Below, one piece after another: positions 34,917 through 43,366 of a DNA stretch of 64,000 nucleotides. The translations under genes were made by a program, and so were the position numbers. The stretch covers positions 620,001 through 684,000 of the forward strand of contig JBCBET010000001.1 in NCBI GenBank assembly GCA_038528385.1, read 5' to 3'. The stretch's first letter is position 1, and each line of letters begins with the position of its first letter. The DNA comes from Shimia_B sp038528385. GTDB taxonomy: Bacteria; Pseudomonadota; Alphaproteobacteria; Rhodobacterales; Rhodobacteraceae. The notes under the pieces were generated by a model that did not search any database, was not told the DNA's origin, and saw nothing but the letters and a program-made list of their open reading frames with translations.

Positions 34917-35840
34917 TCACGCCACCCTGACGGCGCGGGGCGCGCCCATCCGCGCGGCTGCCACCGCCGCGGGCAGCGCCGCCCGCCAGTCGGGCATCAC
35001 GATGCCGAACGCCTCCGTCGTGGCGTGGCACGCGAGCCGGCCGTCGCGGGGGCGGTCCGCCAGCCCGGGCACGTCGAGGGGCCCGTGGAGCGGCACCACC
35101 TCGACGTCGAGGGCGGCGGCCGCGAACGCCTCCCGCGCGAAGCTGGCGAGCGTGACGGGCATGTCGCCCGCCATGTGATAGGTCCCCGAATAGATCTCCG
35201 AACAGGTCCCGGAGTTGGTCCCGGAATTGGTCCCGCGTCGTCCCCCATCCCCCGCGAGCGCCCGGGCCATGGTGAGCGCCGCCTCCGCGGCGGCCGCGGC
35301 CGGGGTGGGCTGCGCCACCAGATCGTGGCGGACAGAAACACGCCCCCGCGCCGCGCCGGCTCGCAGGATCGACCGCAGGACGTTGCGCCCCTCCCCGCTG
35401 AAGAGCCAGGACGTCCGGAGGATCGCGTGGGCCCCGCCCGCCGCGCGCACCTGCAATTCCCCCCGCAGGCGCGAGCGTCCGAAGGCCTGGCAGGGCGCCG
35501 GGCGGCTCTCCGGGCTCCAGGGCGCGCCGCCCGCGCCGGAAAAGACGAACTCGCTCGACACATGCACGAAGGGCACGCGGCGCGCCGCGCAGCGCTGGGC
35601 GAGGACGCCCGGGGCGCGGCCATTGACGAGGAACGCGCGCCCGCGCGCCGTTTCACAGCCGTCTATATCGGCATGGCAGGCCGCGTTGATGACGGCATCC
35701 GGCCGGTGGGCATCGATCATGCGGGCCGCGCGCCGCGGGTCGGAGAGGTCGGCCTCCCCCCGCGTCAGCAGCGTGACCCCGGGCCGCCCCGCCAGGGCGC
35801 GCCCGATCTGCGACGTGGCCCCGTAGACGAGCACCTTCAT
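34917..35840 (-). CDS. RmlD-like dTDP-sugar reductase homologue, catalytic residues replaced
   Basis: 307 residues. Extended short-chain dehydrogenase fold of RmlD (dTDP-4-dehydrorhamnose reductase): MKVLVYGATSQIGRAL nucleotide loop, PDAVINAACHADIDGCE, HAILRTSWLFSGEG and PDWRAAL near the end. The serine/threonine-Asp-Tyr block is SSEF (95-98) and the YxxxK pair is F120 and R124 in FGRSR. A tandem 12-base repeat encodes extra NSGT units near 35205-35234. Frame is intact. The start at 35840 gives the normal length. It is likely a pseudoenzyme or a repurposed binder. Confidence 0.75.
   Translation of the reverse strand: MKVLVYGATSQIGRALAGRPGVTLLTRGEADLSDPRRAARMIDAHRPDAVINAACHADIDGCETARGRAFLVNGRAPGVLAQRCAARRVPFVHVSSEFVFSGAGGAPWSPESRPAPCQAFGRSRLRGELQVRAAGGAHAILRTSWLFSGEGRNVLRSILRAGAARGRVSVRHDLVAQPTPAAAAAEAALTMARALAGDGGRRGTNSGTNSGTCSEIYSGTYHMAGDMPVTLASFAREAFAAAALDVEVVPLHGPLDVPGLADRPRDGRLACHATTEAFGIVMPDWRAALPAAVAAARMGAPRAVRVA
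35205..35234 (-). repeat. 12-base tandem repeats inside the rmlD-like gene
   Basis: GGTCCCGGAGTT, GGTCCCGGAATT and a third GGTCCC follow each other at 35205, 35217 and 35229, with a weaker unit at 35181. Translated on the minus strand they give NSGT repeats just before the conserved GTYHMAGD block. The repeat keeps frame, since 12 is a multiple of 3. Confidence 0.75.
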
Positions 35841-35868
35841 GAGACCGCCTTTCCCGAAACCCCGCCGC

Positions 35869-36996
35869 TCATGCCACAGCCTCCTGCCTGTCCGCCGCCA
35901 GGGGCGCGCTTGCGTGCCACCAGCCGTGATGCGCGAGATACCAGTCGATCGTGTCGCCCAGCGCGTCCTCGAAGCTGCGCTCGGGCCGCCAGCCCAGTTC
36001 CCCGCGCAACTTCGTTCCGTCGAGCGCCTGCCGGAACGGGACGCCCATGGCCGAGGGCCCGAAGGTGACGAGGCCGCCATAGGGCGTGGGCGACGGGCGC
36101 CGGACCTGGAGCAGGCGGCACAGCGCGCGCACGAGGTCGATCTCGCGCATCTCGAAACCCGCGCTGATATTGTAGGTCTCGCCCACATGTCCGCGTTCGA
36201 GCACGTCCACGAGGCCCCTTGCATGGTCCTCCACCGGGAGCCAGTCCCGCGCCTGTCCGCCCTGCCCGGCCACCGGGATGGGCTCGCCGCGCAGCGCGCG
36301 CATGAGCGTGAGCGGGATGAGCGCGGTGGGGTGCTGCCAGGGGCCGAAGCTCTGCCCGCTCCGGCAGGTGAGGGTGGGCAGGCCAAAGCTTTGCCACCAC
36401 GCACTCACCAGGTGATCGCCGGCCGCCTTGGACGCGCCATGGGGCGTGGCGGGGGCATGGGCCGCGCCCTCGCCCGCCTGCCCCCGTTCCCCCAGCGACG
36501 CGAGCACGTCGGCGGAGGAGGCGTGGAGGAACCGGAAGCCCTCCGGCCGGTCCGACCGCTCCCAATGCTGGCGCGCGGCCTCGAGCAGGGTGAGGGTGCC
36601 CATGGCGTTCACCTCCATCGCCTGGCGGAGTTCGAGCGTGCTCGTCCCCGTGCCCTGATCGGCGGCCAGGTGGAGGACCGCATCGGGCCGGTGCCGCTGA
36701 AAGAGCCGCGCCATCCCCTCGCCGTCGCAGATATCGGCGGGCTCGAGCGTGTAGCCGGGGTCTTCCTCCAGCGACCACACCGCCGAGAGCGACGCCGCAT
36801 CGGTGAGCGCGTCGGCATTCACCACCGCGTGGCCCCGCGCCAGAAGCTCGCCGAGGACGCGGTTGCCTACGAATCCGGCCCCGCCGGTCACCAGCACCTT
36901 CAATTTGCGCCCCCGGCGCGGCGCCGCGTCCTGCCCGGGCCGCTGCTCCGCCTCATCCTCACGTCCATGCGTCCTATCCCTCGTCTTTGGCCGCAC
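35869..36996 (-). CDS. RmlB-like dTDP-glucose dehydratase homologue, catalytic residues replaced
   Basis: 375 residues from GTG 36996 (an in-frame TTG at 36903, giving KVLVTGGAGFVG, is an alternative start). The NAD loop GGAGFVG is intact and VNADALTDAASLSAV, PDAVLHLAAD and RDWLPVEDHARGL match dTDP-glucose 4,6-dehydratase. The catalytic threonine-Asp-Glu triplet is SAD (161-163) and the active tyrosine of YxxxK is H186 in HGASK (K190 kept). It can probably bind NAD but not dehydrate. It is the first of three overlapping or abutting genes in rmlB-D-A order. Confidence 0.75.
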   Translation of the reverse strand: MRPKTRDRTHGREDEAEQRPGQDAAPRRGRKLKVLVTGGAGFVGNRVLGELLARGHAVVNADALTDAASLSAVWSLEEDPGYTLEPADICDGEGMARLFQRHRPDAVLHLAADQGTGTSTLELRQAMEVNAMGTLTLLEAARQHWERSDRPEGFRFLHASSADVLASLGERGQAGEGAAHAPATPHGASKAAGDHLVSAWWQSFGLPTLTCRSGQSFGPWQHPTALIPLTLMRALRGEPIPVAGQGGQARDWLPVEDHARGLVDVLERGHVGETYNISAGFEMREIDLVRALCRLLQVRRPSPTPYGGLVTFGPSAMGVPFRQALDGTKLRGELGWRPERSFEDALGDTIDWYLAHHGWWHASAPLAADRQEAVA

Positions 36997-37082
36997 CTTA
37001 GGGCCGAGGGGGTGAACGCCGGGTTAAATCCGGGGAGCTTCGGGGCGCTTCGGGGCAATGAAGGGTCGATAAGGCGGCGTTA

Positions 37083-37093
37083 GGGGGGGGGGG
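37083..37093. repeat. Homopolymeric G11 tract upstream of the rml-like operon
   Basis: Eleven consecutive G on the plus strand, within the 111-base gap between the rmlB-like start and glmM stop, about 87 bases before the GTG start of the rmlB-like gene. It is the longest single-base run I noticed in the window. Such tracts can change length by slippage. Whether it lies in the promoter is not known. Confidence 0.8.
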
Positions 37094-37107
37094 CGGCAGA
37101 GGGCCGC

Positions 37108-38448
37108 TCAGGCCGCTTCGGCCACGGCCTGAGCCACGGCGCGCACGACCTCCGCCAGAAGCGCCTCGTCATTGGCCTCCGCCATGACGCGGATGAGCGG
37201 CTCGGTCCCGGACTTGCGGATGAGGATGCGGCCCTTGCCGTCGAGCGCGGCCTCGGCCTCGCGGATCGTCGCCTGGACGCTCGCGGCTTCCAGCGGCTCG
37301 CGCCCCGCGGCGTAGCGCACGTTCTCGAGCTTTTGCGGGCAGGGCTCGAAGACGCGGGTGAGCGTGCTCGCGGCCTCCCCCGTCTCCACCATGGCGCTCA
37401 GGATCTGGAGCCCGGCGAGGAGCCCGTCGCCCGTGGTGGCGTAGTCCGACATGACGATGTGGCCCGATTGCTCCCCGCCCAGGTTGAAGCCGTGCGCGCG
37501 CATGGCCTCCACCACGTAGCGGTCGCCCACCGCCGTGCGGTGGAGCGAAAGCCCCCGCCCCGCCAGCCATTGCTCCAGCCCGAGATTGGACATGACCGTG
37601 GCCGCGAGCGTGCCGTGCTTCAGGCGGCCGTCCCGGGCCCAGCGCCCGGCGATGAGCGCCATGAGTTGGTCGCCGTCGACAATGGCGCCGGTTTCGTCCA
37701 CCACGATGATCCGGTCGGCATCCCCGTCGAGGGCGATCCCGATATGGGCGGCCTCCAGCGCCACGCGGTCGGCGAGCGCTTGCGGCGCGGTGGAGCCGCA
37801 GCCCTTGTTGATGTTGTAGCCGTCGGGGCTCGCGCCCAGCGTCACCACATCGGCGCCGAGCTCCCAGAGCACCTGGGGAGCGGCCTTGTAGGCGGCGCCG
37901 TTGGCACAATCGACGACGATCTTGAGCCCGCCGAGGCGCTGGCCCCGGGGCAGCGTGGCCTTCACCACCTCCACGTAGCGGCCCGTGGCGCTTTCCACCC
38001 GGTTCGCGCGCCCGATCCGGGCTGGCGGGCAGAGTGGCACGCCGGCGTGAAAGAGCGCCTCGATCTCTTCCTGCGCCTCGTCGGAGAGCTTGAAGCCGTC
38101 GGGCCCGAAGAACTTGATCCCGTTATCCTCGTGCGGGTTGTGGGAGGCGGAGATCATCACGCCCACATCCGCGCGCATGGAGACCGTGAGCATCCCCACG
38201 GCGGGCGTGGGCACCGGGCCGATGAAGATCACGTCGAGCCCGGCGGAGGTGAACCCGGCCGCCAGCGCCGTCTCGAGCATGTAGCCCGAGCGCCTCGTGT
38301 CCTTGCCGATCACCACCGAATGGGCGCGCTCGTCGCGGCGGAAATAGTGCCCGGCGGCGGCACCGAGGCGCAGCACCGTCTCCGGCGTCATGGGGTAGGT
38401 GTTGGCCTGCCCGCGAATGCCGTCGGTCCCGAAGAGTGAAGTGGCCAT
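37108..38448 (-). CDS. glmM: Phosphoglucosamine mutase
   Basis: 446 residues. Converts glucosamine-6-P to glucosamine-1-P for peptidoglycan and lipopolysaccharide. The phosphoserine is S102 in ISASHNPHEDNG. FGTDGIRG begins at residue 6, DGDADR lies near 242, and the C-terminal KSGTEPLIRVMAE sugar-phosphate loop is present. The start at 38448 gives the standard MATSLFGTDG. Upstream in transcription lies the divergent formylglycine enzyme gene; downstream is the G-tract spacer. Confidence 0.97.
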   Translation of the reverse strand: MATSLFGTDGIRGQANTYPMTPETVLRLGAAAGHYFRRDERAHSVVIGKDTRRSGYMLETALAAGFTSAGLDVIFIGPVPTPAVGMLTVSMRADVGVMISASHNPHEDNGIKFFGPDGFKLSDEAQEEIEALFHAGVPLCPPARIGRANRVESATGRYVEVVKATLPRGQRLGGLKIVVDCANGAAYKAAPQVLWELGADVVTLGASPDGYNINKGCGSTAPQALADRVALEAAHIGIALDGDADRIIVVDETGAIVDGDQLMALIAGRWARDGRLKHGTLAATVMSNLGLEQWLAGRGLSLHRTAVGDRYVVEAMRAHGFNLGGEQSGHIVMSDYATTGDGLLAGLQILSAMVETGEAASTLTRVFEPCPQKLENVRYAAGREPLEAASVQATIREAEAALDGKGRILIRKSGTEPLIRVMAEANDEALLAEVVRAVAQAVAEAA

Positions 38449-38582
38449 GGTGCACGCGCCTTCCCAGTGTTCCCGCTTCATCGCGCGGGCACGCGGGCGT
38501 TGCAAGCAAAGCCGGGCGGGGCCGCGCCGTTTCGGCGAAGTAGGGCTTGCATGGTCACGCCCGGGCAGGCCACATCAACGCC

Positions 38583-39605
38583 ATGGACGACCGCACAGGC
38601 CCCTGTTGCGCCCCGGCCCGCGGAGGCGCTGCGCGCGCGGTGGAGACGCGCCACTCCCCCGCCAAGCCCTCCGCCCCCGGCCCTGCCGCCGCCCCCGGCC
38701 CTGCCGCCGCGCCCGACCCTCCCGCCGCGCCCGCACGAGATGCCGTGGACATCCCGGGCGGCGAAGGGCTCCTGGGCACCGACGCACCGGTCCTGCCGCA
38801 GGACGGGGAAGCACCGCTCCGCCGGACGCGGCTGAGGCCCTTCGCCATGGAGCGCGGCACCGTCACCAACGCGCAATTCGCCGCTTTCGTCGCCGCCACC
38901 GGCCACGTCACGCTGGCCGAGACCCTGGGCTGGTCCTTCGTCTTCGCGGGTCACCTGCCGGAGGATCATCCCCCCACCCAGGGCGTCGTGGGCGCGGAAT
39001 GGTGGCGGCGCGTGGACGGCGCCACCTGGCGCGCGCCCAACGGGCCAGCCGCGGAAGCAGGCACGGAAGCCACCGCGCGCCCCGACCACCCGGTGACACA
39101 AGTGGCCTGGCCCGATGCCCGCGCCTATGCCGCCTGGGCGGGCGGGCGCCTGCCCACGGAGGCCGAATGGGAGCACGCCGCCCGCGGCGGGAGGGGTGCG
39201 GTGACCTATCCTTGGGGCGAGGCCGCGCCGCAGGACACAATGGAGACCTATCCCTGCAACATCTGGCAGGGCGCCTTCCCGGCCCGCGACACGGGCGCCG
39301 ACGGCTACGCCGGCACCGCGCCCGCGCTCAGCTTTGCGCCCAACGGCTACGGGCTCCACAACATGGTGGGCAATGTCTGGGAATGGACGGCCGACGCGTT
39401 CCGCCTCCGCTCCCTCAAGCGCGCGGCGCGGACGCGGGAGCGCGAGATGCGCGGGTCGAAGACGCTCAAGGGCGGCAGCTTCCTCTGCCACGCCTCCTAC
39501 TGCTTCCGTAACCGCATCGCCGCGCGCATCGGGAACGGGCCCGACGCCACCACGACCCATACCGGATTCCGCGTCGTCTACGACCGCCCGGCGCCCGGCC
39601 CGTGA
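38583..39605 (+). CDS. Formylglycine-generating enzyme (sulfatase maturase)
   Basis: 340 residues. The oxygen-dependent SUMF1-type enzyme converts an active-site cysteine of sulfatases to formylglycine. The two cysteines of the eukaryote-like copper site are kept: C302 and C307 in GGSFLCHASYCFRNR, with KGGS before and TGFRV after. RLPTEAEWEHAARGG and NVWEWTADAF are other conserved blocks. An N-terminal Pro/Ala-rich linker (about 27-60) precedes the domain, so it might be secreted or flexible. No sulfatase gene is in the window. Confidence 0.93.
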   Translation: MDDRTGPCCAPARGGAARAVETRHSPAKPSAPGPAAAPGPAAAPDPPAAPARDAVDIPGGEGLLGTDAPVLPQDGEAPLRRTRLRPFAMERGTVTNAQFAAFVAATGHVTLAETLGWSFVFAGHLPEDHPPTQGVVGAEWWRRVDGATWRAPNGPAAEAGTEATARPDHPVTQVAWPDARAYAAWAGGRLPTEAEWEHAARGGRGAVTYPWGEAAPQDTMETYPCNIWQGAFPARDTGADGYAGTAPALSFAPNGYGLHNMVGNVWEWTADAFRLRSLKRAARTREREMRGSKTLKGGSFLCHASYCFRNRIAARIGNGPDATTTHTGFRVVYDRPAPGP

Positions 39606-39711
39606 CCATGGGAAGCGGCCTCGTGTCGCAAACAGGCCAGAACCCGACCCTCTCGGCTTGTGAGGGGCATGGGCTCCCGTAAGCTCGCTCCAAAGCCGCA
39701 GGGAGAGCGTC

Positions 39712-42108
39712 ATGAAAGATCAGTACAGGGTCGTCGTCATCGGCGGCGGCGTCGTGGGCGCCTCCGTCGCCTATCACCTCACGAAGTTCGGCTGGACCGA
39801 CGTGGCCATCCTCGAGCGCAATGTGCTCACTGCGGGCTCCTCCTGGCACGCGGCGGGCGGCGTCCACGCCCTCAATGCCGACCCCAACATGGCCGCGCTG
39901 CAAGCCTACACGATCGACCTCCTCTCCGAGATCGAGGAGGAGAGCGGGATCAATATCGGGTTCCACGTCACCGGCGGCGTCACCGTGGCCTGCGCGCCCG
40001 AACGCTGGCAGTGGCTGCAATCGGCCTACCGCACGTTCCAGACCATCGGCATCGAGGATTGTCACCTCATGGGCCCCGAGGAGATCAAGGAGCGCTGCCC
40101 GATCATGTCCACCGAGGGCGTCATCGGCGGGCTCTGGGCCGACCGCGAGGGATACGTGGACACCACCGGCACCGTCCACGCCTATGCCCGCGCCGCCAAG
40201 AACCGCGGCGCCGACATCATCGAACACAACAAGGTCGAAGAGCTGATCTGGAAAGGCGACCACTGGCAAGTGGTCACCGAGAAAGGCACGATCCGCGCCG
40301 AGCATGTCGTGAATGCCGGCGGCCTCTGGGCCAAGCAATGCGGGCGCATGGTGGGGCTCGACCTGCCCGTGTCGCCGCTGGCCCACCACTACTTCCTCAC
40401 CGAGACGATCCCGGAGATCGAGGCGCTCGATTTCGAGGTGCCCATGACCGTGGACCTCGAGGGCTTCACCTACATGCGCCAGGACAAAAAAGGCATCTTG
40501 GTTGGCATCTACGAGACCGACCATCAGCACTGGATGATGGATGGCGCGCCGTGGAACTACGGCATCGAGCTTCTGCAAGAGGACCCCGACCGGATCGAAA
40601 AGGAGCTCATGCTCGCCTTCGAACGCTACCCCTGCCTCAACGACGTGGGCATCCAGAGCTGGGTGAACGGGGCCTTCACCTTCTCGCCCGATGGCAACCC
40701 GCTCGTGGGCCCCGTCTCCTCTGTCCCGAACTACTGGCTCGCTTGCGGCGTGATGGCGGGCTTCCTGCAGGGCGGCGGCGTGGGCAAGACGCTGGCGGAA
40801 TGGATGATACACGGGGAGCCGGAGACCGATGCGTGGTCCATGGACATCGCGAGATATGGCCCCCAGCACTCCAACCGGGAATACATCAAGCAGACCACGG
40901 GCCAGTTCTATTCCCGCCGCTTCGTGATGAGCTACCCCAACGAGCAACTCCCCGCGGGCCGCCCGCTGCGCATGGCGCCGGCCTATTCCGACATGACGGA
41001 GGCGGGCGCGCGCTGGGGATGCAACTGGGGCCTCGAGACACCGCTCTACTTCGCCCCGAAGGCGTTCGAGGAAACTCCGAGCCTCGACCGCACCGACGCC
41101 ACCCCCTTCGTGGAGGCCGAGCACAAGGCCATCCGGGAGGCCGCGGGCCTCCTCGATATCACGGGCTTCTCCCGCTACGAGGTCACGGGGACCGGCGCCA
41201 CGGAATGGCTCGACGGCCTCTTCGCCACCAAGCTGCCCACCCCGGGCCGCGCGCGGCTGGCCGTGATGCTTTCAGGCGAGGGCAAGCTGAAGGGCGACCT
41301 GACGCTCTTCAACTGGGGCGACGGCACGTGGTGGATCATGGGGTCCTACTACCTGCGCGCCTGGCACATGCGCTGGTTCCGCGACCACCTGGCCCAGGAT
41401 GTGAGCGTGCGGGACATCTCCGACGATATCTGCGGCTTTTCCGTCTCCGGGCCGAATTCGAAGGCGATCCTCCACGCGATCAACCCCGACATCGACCTCA
41501 AGTTCATGGGCTGCGGGGTCCATGACCTCGGCCTCCTGCGCTGCGCGGTGGCGCGGCTCTCGGTGACGGGCGAGCTCGGCTACGAGATCCACTGCAAGGC
41601 CAACGAGCACATCGCGCTGCGCCGGATGCTGCTCGAAGCGGGCGCGGGCCACGGGCTAAGGGAAGTGGGCTTCAACGCGCTCCTGTCCACGCGGATCGAG
41701 AAGAGCTTCGGCATCTGGTCGGCGGAGTTCACACAGGACCGCACGCCCGCCATGACCGGGATGGACCGCTGGATCGACTGGTCGAAACCGGCCTTCATCG
41801 GCAAGGCAGCCGCCGAAGCGGAGCGCGGCACCGGCCCCGCCCAGCGCCTCGTGACGCTGGGACTCGAGAGCCCCGAGGCCGATTGCGCGGGCTACGAGCC
41901 CGTCTGGTCCAACGGCACGCGCGTGGGCTTCACGACCTCGGGCGCCTGGGGGCACACGCTGGGCACCTCGCTCGCCATGGCCATGGTCGACAGCGCCTAT
42001 GCCGAACCCGGCACGGAGCTCTCCGTGCACGTCGTGGGCGTGGAGCGGGCCGCGAAGGTGCTCACGCCCTCGCCCTACGACCCCAACGGTGCCGCCATGC
42101 GCGCCTGA
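39712..42108 (+). CDS. FAD-dependent GcvT-family dehydrogenase (dimethylglycine/sarcosine type)
   Basis: 798 residues. N-terminal FAD amine oxidase (GGGVVGAS at 11-18, ERNVLTAGSSWHAAGG with the covalent-histidine region) and C-terminal aminomethyltransferase-like folate domain (about 430-785). Enzymes of this plan oxidatively demethylate dimethylglycine or sarcosine, passing formaldehyde to tetrahydrofolate. A GGGAGAG ribosome site precedes the ATG. The exact methylamine is not decidable by eye. No clear partner genes are adjacent. Confidence 0.92.
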   Translation: MKDQYRVVVIGGGVVGASVAYHLTKFGWTDVAILERNVLTAGSSWHAAGGVHALNADPNMAALQAYTIDLLSEIEEESGINIGFHVTGGVTVACAPERWQWLQSAYRTFQTIGIEDCHLMGPEEIKERCPIMSTEGVIGGLWADREGYVDTTGTVHAYARAAKNRGADIIEHNKVEELIWKGDHWQVVTEKGTIRAEHVVNAGGLWAKQCGRMVGLDLPVSPLAHHYFLTETIPEIEALDFEVPMTVDLEGFTYMRQDKKGILVGIYETDHQHWMMDGAPWNYGIELLQEDPDRIEKELMLAFERYPCLNDVGIQSWVNGAFTFSPDGNPLVGPVSSVPNYWLACGVMAGFLQGGGVGKTLAEWMIHGEPETDAWSMDIARYGPQHSNREYIKQTTGQFYSRRFVMSYPNEQLPAGRPLRMAPAYSDMTEAGARWGCNWGLETPLYFAPKAFEETPSLDRTDATPFVEAEHKAIREAAGLLDITGFSRYEVTGTGATEWLDGLFATKLPTPGRARLAVMLSGEGKLKGDLTLFNWGDGTWWIMGSYYLRAWHMRWFRDHLAQDVSVRDISDDICGFSVSGPNSKAILHAINPDIDLKFMGCGVHDLGLLRCAVARLSVTGELGYEIHCKANEHIALRRMLLEAGAGHGLREVGFNALLSTRIEKSFGIWSAEFTQDRTPAMTGMDRWIDWSKPAFIGKAAAEAERGTGPAQRLVTLGLESPEADCAGYEPVWSNGTRVGFTTSGAWGHTLGTSLAMAMVDSAYAEPGTELSVHVVGVERAAKVLTPSPYDPNGAAMRA

Positions 42109-42181
42109 CCCGCGGCCGCGAGGTCCCGCGGCACGCCGCCCGCGCTGCATCGGAGGCCGGGCGCGGGCCGTGCCGCCGGCG

Positions 42182-42201
42182 AAGGCTTCTCGAAAAGCCT
42201 T
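42182..42201. terminator. Hairpin after the GcvT-family dehydrogenase gene
   Basis: AAGGCTT (42182-42188) pairs with AAGCCTT (42195-42201) over a six-base loop, in the 163-base gap between convergent genes. The remainder of the gap is GC-rich without coding potential. It may terminate one or both transcripts. No strong T-run. Confidence 0.4.
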
Positions 42202-42271
42202 GTGCCCCGAGGCCGCCCCGTCGCGTTGCCGCGGGGATCCGCGCGTGTGGGCGGTGGAGGAGGCGCGGCCG

Positions 42272-42970
42272 TCAGCGCAGCCCGTGCGCCCCGAGGAAGC
42301 GGTCGATCTCGGCCTCGAGGCCCGGGGCGTCGTCGAAGGGGATGTGGTGGCCCGTGTCCATCTCCACGATCTCGGCATGGGGCGCCGCCCGCGCCACGAG
42401 CGCGCGATACCCCGCGCCCGTCAGAAGCGACCGCTTTCCGCAGAGCACGAGCATCGGCAGCGTGAGCGCGGGAAGGTCCCGCTCCCCGTCATAGCTGCCG
42501 GCCACGCAGAGCGCGTCGGCCATGCCCGCGGGCGCGGCCGCCTCGATATGCGCCCGAAACGCCGCCTGCCCCGCCGGGTTCTCGATGCGCGAACCCACGG
42601 CCCTGCCGATGGCGCGGAGCCCCGGCACCCGCGTGACGATGGGTGCCACGAAGGGCGTGTACCAGCTGATGAGCCGCAAGGGCGCGCGGATCGGGGTGTC
42701 CACGAGCACGAGCGCGGCGAGCCGCCCGGGATGGGCGGCGGCGAACGCCATGCCCACCATCCCGCCGAGCGAATAGCCCACGAGTACGGCGCCCTCCGGC
42801 ACCTCTGCCTCGATTTCGGCGGCGAAGGCCTCCGCCGTGGCGCGTGGCGCCCGCGCACGCCCGCCATGGCCCGGCAGGTCTATGGCGCGGCCCGGCACCG
42901 TGCCCCAGCTCGCGCCGTTCAAGCCCGCGCCATGGAGATAGACCCGCGGTCTCGTCGTCGTCGTCGTCAT
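42272..42970 (-). CDS. Alpha/beta-fold hydrolase
   Basis: 232 residues. Nucleophile elbow GYSLGG (65-70, S67), an early YLHGAGLNG oxyanion loop and a C-terminal TGHHIPFDD histidine block give the full triad. Such enzymes are esterases or C-C hydrolases. The start at 42970 follows the TTTTT-encoding threonine run near the N-terminus. Substrate unknown. Upstream it is divergent from the small membrane protein gene with a low-GC spacer. Confidence 0.88.
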   Translation of the reverse strand: MTTTTTRPRVYLHGAGLNGASWGTVPGRAIDLPGHGGRARAPRATAEAFAAEIEAEVPEGAVLVGYSLGGMVGMAFAAAHPGRLAALVLVDTPIRAPLRLISWYTPFVAPIVTRVPGLRAIGRAVGSRIENPAGQAAFRAHIEAAAPAGMADALCVAGSYDGERDLPALTLPMLVLCGKRSLLTGAGYRALVARAAPHAEIVEMDTGHHIPFDDAPGLEAEIDRFLGAHGLR

Positions 42971-43092
42971 ATCGGCCCCTCGCGCGCCCGACCTCGCGAG
43001 CAATTCGTGACCCGCGACGTATCACCCCCTTCTGCGGGCGCACAACACATGCAACGGTATACAAGTTCGCAACGCCTATCCTGGACACGCCA

Positions 43093-43263
43093 ATGCTTCG
43101 CATGTTCCTTGCCGTCCTCTGGACCGCCTTCACCGCCTCCGCCGTCATCAGCCTTTGGTCCACCACCGTGGCGCCCATGGGCGTGGATGCGCTCATCCTC
43201 GCCTTCCCGCTCGCGGGTGTGCTTTTCATCCGCGACGCCTGGCAGCGGCTCAATCCCGCCTGA
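43093..43263 (+). CDS. Small membrane protein of 56 residues
   Basis: Two hydrophobic stretches (MFLAVLWTAFTASAVISLW and VDALILAFPLAGVLFI) and a short polar end DAWQRLNPA. No strong ribosome site but a TGGACACGCCA stretch is just before ATG. The spacer upstream has lower GC. No family recognised. A real gene is plausible because of the hydrophobic pattern. Confidence 0.5.
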   Translation: MLRMFLAVLWTAFTASAVISLWSTTVAPMGVDALILAFPLAGVLFIRDAWQRLNPA

Positions 43264-43366
43264 CGCGCGCGGCCCCCCGGGGCCTGTCTTCTCGCCTAAT
43301 GTGCGACATCCTGTCAGCGCGCCCTACATGCTGTGGCCTCCTCCTGAAGCCGATGAGAGCCAAGCC

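Noticed and set aside
34917..36404. A 495-codon minus frame seeming to fuse an unknown domain to the RmlD-like protein
   Set aside because: The upstream part is the out-of-frame reading of the rmlB-like gene. MKVLVYGATSQIG at 35840 is a normal RmlD N-terminus.
36997..37107. rmlC remnant between the rmlB-like gene and glmM
   Set aside because: The 111 bases are too short and hold no RmlC motif; they carry only short direct repeats (CTTCGGGGC) and the G tract.
42109..42271. A small gene between the GcvT-family gene and the hydrolase
   Set aside because: GC-rich spacer with a hairpin; available frames are shadows without start signals.
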